NCBI GenBank assembly: GCA_945643635.1
Contig: CALZFC010000306.1
Span: 27,501-91,500 of the forward strand
Source: Allodiplogaster sudhausi
Taxonomy: Eukaryota > Nematoda > Chromadorea > Rhabditida > Diplogasteridae
Length of the DNA: 64,000 bases
Direction of reading: 5' to 3'
The translations under genes were made by a program, and so were the position numbers. The notes beneath the pieces are model-generated. The model worked only from the letters and a program-made list of their open reading frames with translations, had not been told where the DNA came from and ran no database searches. This document shows positions 63,817 through 64,000 of the stretch, in pieces. Every line of letters begins with the position of its first letter. Within the stretch, counting starts at the first letter, position 1.

Positions 63817-64000
63817 CATATATACATATATATATACATATATATATATATACATATTTAATTATATTTGCTAAAATAAACATTAAAAAAATGTACAATT
63901 AAAAAATGCAAGAAAAAATATTTAAAAGAACAAAAAAAAAGCCCAAAAAAACCTCATGTCCTCGTCGCTCCAAGAGAGATCGAATTTCATCAATGTCCGT
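58993..64000 (-). CDS. secs-1: O-phosphoseryl-tRNA(Sec):selenocysteine synthase (SepSecS), 5' end beyond window
   Basis: PLP enzyme that converts O-phosphoseryl-tRNA(Sec) to selenocysteyl-tRNA(Sec) using selenophosphate. Exons in gene order: 63953-64000 (partial), 63580-63642, 63135-63227, 62611-62667, 62440-62512, 61765-61879, 61112-61182, 60807-60888, 60441-60553, 60104-60161, 59380-59388 and 58993-59086. Family motifs are clear: PHLVNNAYGLQS, RVDAFVQSLDKNF with the PLP lysine, VPVGGAIV, PTNLISLAMTLSS, GAVLFSRGITGARVV and the end STTYEKPWQFCRK. All phases agree. Two oddities: the acceptor of exon 61765-61879 reads ttttccg instead of ttttcag, and one exon is only 9 nt. Its presence implies that this nematode keeps the selenocysteine pathway. 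Confidence 0.93.
59087..59370. repeat. (GA)n tract filling a secs-1 intron
   Basis: On the sense strand this is a pyrimidine tract occupying almost the whole intron between the microexon and the last exon. Confidence 0.9.
59380..59388 (-). other. 9-nt microexon of secs-1
   Basis: Sense ttttattttag|GCCCTGGCA|gtatgt encodes the KPWQ part of STTYEKPWQFCRK when joined to its neighbours. Without it the two flanking exons would still join in frame but lose three residues. Confidence 0.75.
59440..59565 (-). repeat. Dispersed repeat, copy 2
   Basis: On the minus strand: AACAACCTGGTGGTTCTACT, then AAGTCTGCCTATAAAG. In a secs-1 intron. Confidence 0.6.
61315..61470 (+). repeat. Dispersed repeat, copy 3
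   Basis: GCAACCTGGTGGTTTTACT, then CAGTCTGCCTTTAAAAGT and TTACCTGTGAGACAACG. In a secs-1 intron. Confidence 0.6.
62270..62370 (-). repeat. Dispersed repeat, copy 4
   Basis: On the minus strand: CATATTAGAATTTGACGGGG leading into CAACCTGGTGGTTCCTA. In a secs-1 intron. Confidence 0.55.
62755..63130. repeat. (CT)n tract with internal duplication in a secs-1 intron
   Basis: Two copies of a unit with ttactcacctcaacccctc lie about 80 bp apart within the tract; the unit resembles the real donor sequence at 63,130-63,145 (ctcacctcaacc). Confidence 0.85.
63365..63571. repeat. (GA)n tract in a secs-1 intron
   Basis: About 200 bp, ending nine bases before exon 63580-63642, that is, just inside the sense-strand donor. 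Confidence 0.9.
63768..63858. repeat. (TA)n with TATATACA units
   Basis: Alternating TA with regular CA interruptions in the first visible secs-1 intron. Confidence 0.92.

Overview
The window is nuclear DNA from a nematode. The evidence is small exons with T-rich acceptors, ATGs a few bases after acceptor-like sites (as expected for spliced-leader trans-splicing), an MSP-domain sperm-type gene, a nematode-style PUF gene and a kettin/titin-family muscle gene. I cannot name the species. Long (GA)n/(CT)n tracts, many directly against splice sites, are the dominant feature of the non-coding DNA and make most long open frames here artefacts (runs of Ser-Leu or Glu-Arg).

Layout. (1) Minus strand, about 245-35,290: one very large kettin/titin-like gene. 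I resolved 39 exons (about 1,390 codons) encoding eight Ig domains. The first three are N-terminal; a roughly 390-residue Gln-rich and coiled-coil region separates Ig3 from Ig4; kettin-type Ig repeats then run off the left edge. (2) Inside its 11.7-kb intron (16,277-27,982) lie two PIF/Harbinger-like DNA transposons, 18,277-20,934 and 22,931-27,197. Both have terminal inverted repeats and 3-bp CAG/CTG target duplications. The smaller one carries an intact-looking five-exon, 176-aa gene that I do not recognise. Another intron holds a 5'-truncated LINE (28.65-30.63 kb). (3) 35.3-41.2 kb: repeat-rich upstream region. (4) Plus strand, 41,212-47,154: a 14-exon Pumilio/FBF (PUF) RNA-binding protein. 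(5) Plus strand, 50,507-55,099: cytosolic malate dehydrogenase, 10 exons. (6) Minus strand, 55,813-57,289: a small Pro-rich protein with an N-terminal membrane anchor. (7) Plus strand, 57,847-58,518: a 110-aa single MSP-domain protein. (8) Minus strand, 58,993 to the right edge: SepSecS, the last enzyme of selenocysteine-tRNA synthesis, including a 9-nt microexon.

The genes are unrelated neighbours (muscle structure, translational control, central metabolism, sperm, selenocysteine synthesis), as expected in a compact metazoan genome. Recurrent themes worth attention are the transposon with its unknown accessory gene, repeated tandem copies of splice-site segments inside introns, an excess of GC donors, and one acceptor that appears to lack AG.

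All exon boundaries were read by eye from splice consensus, reading phase and family motifs. No alignment or search was run.
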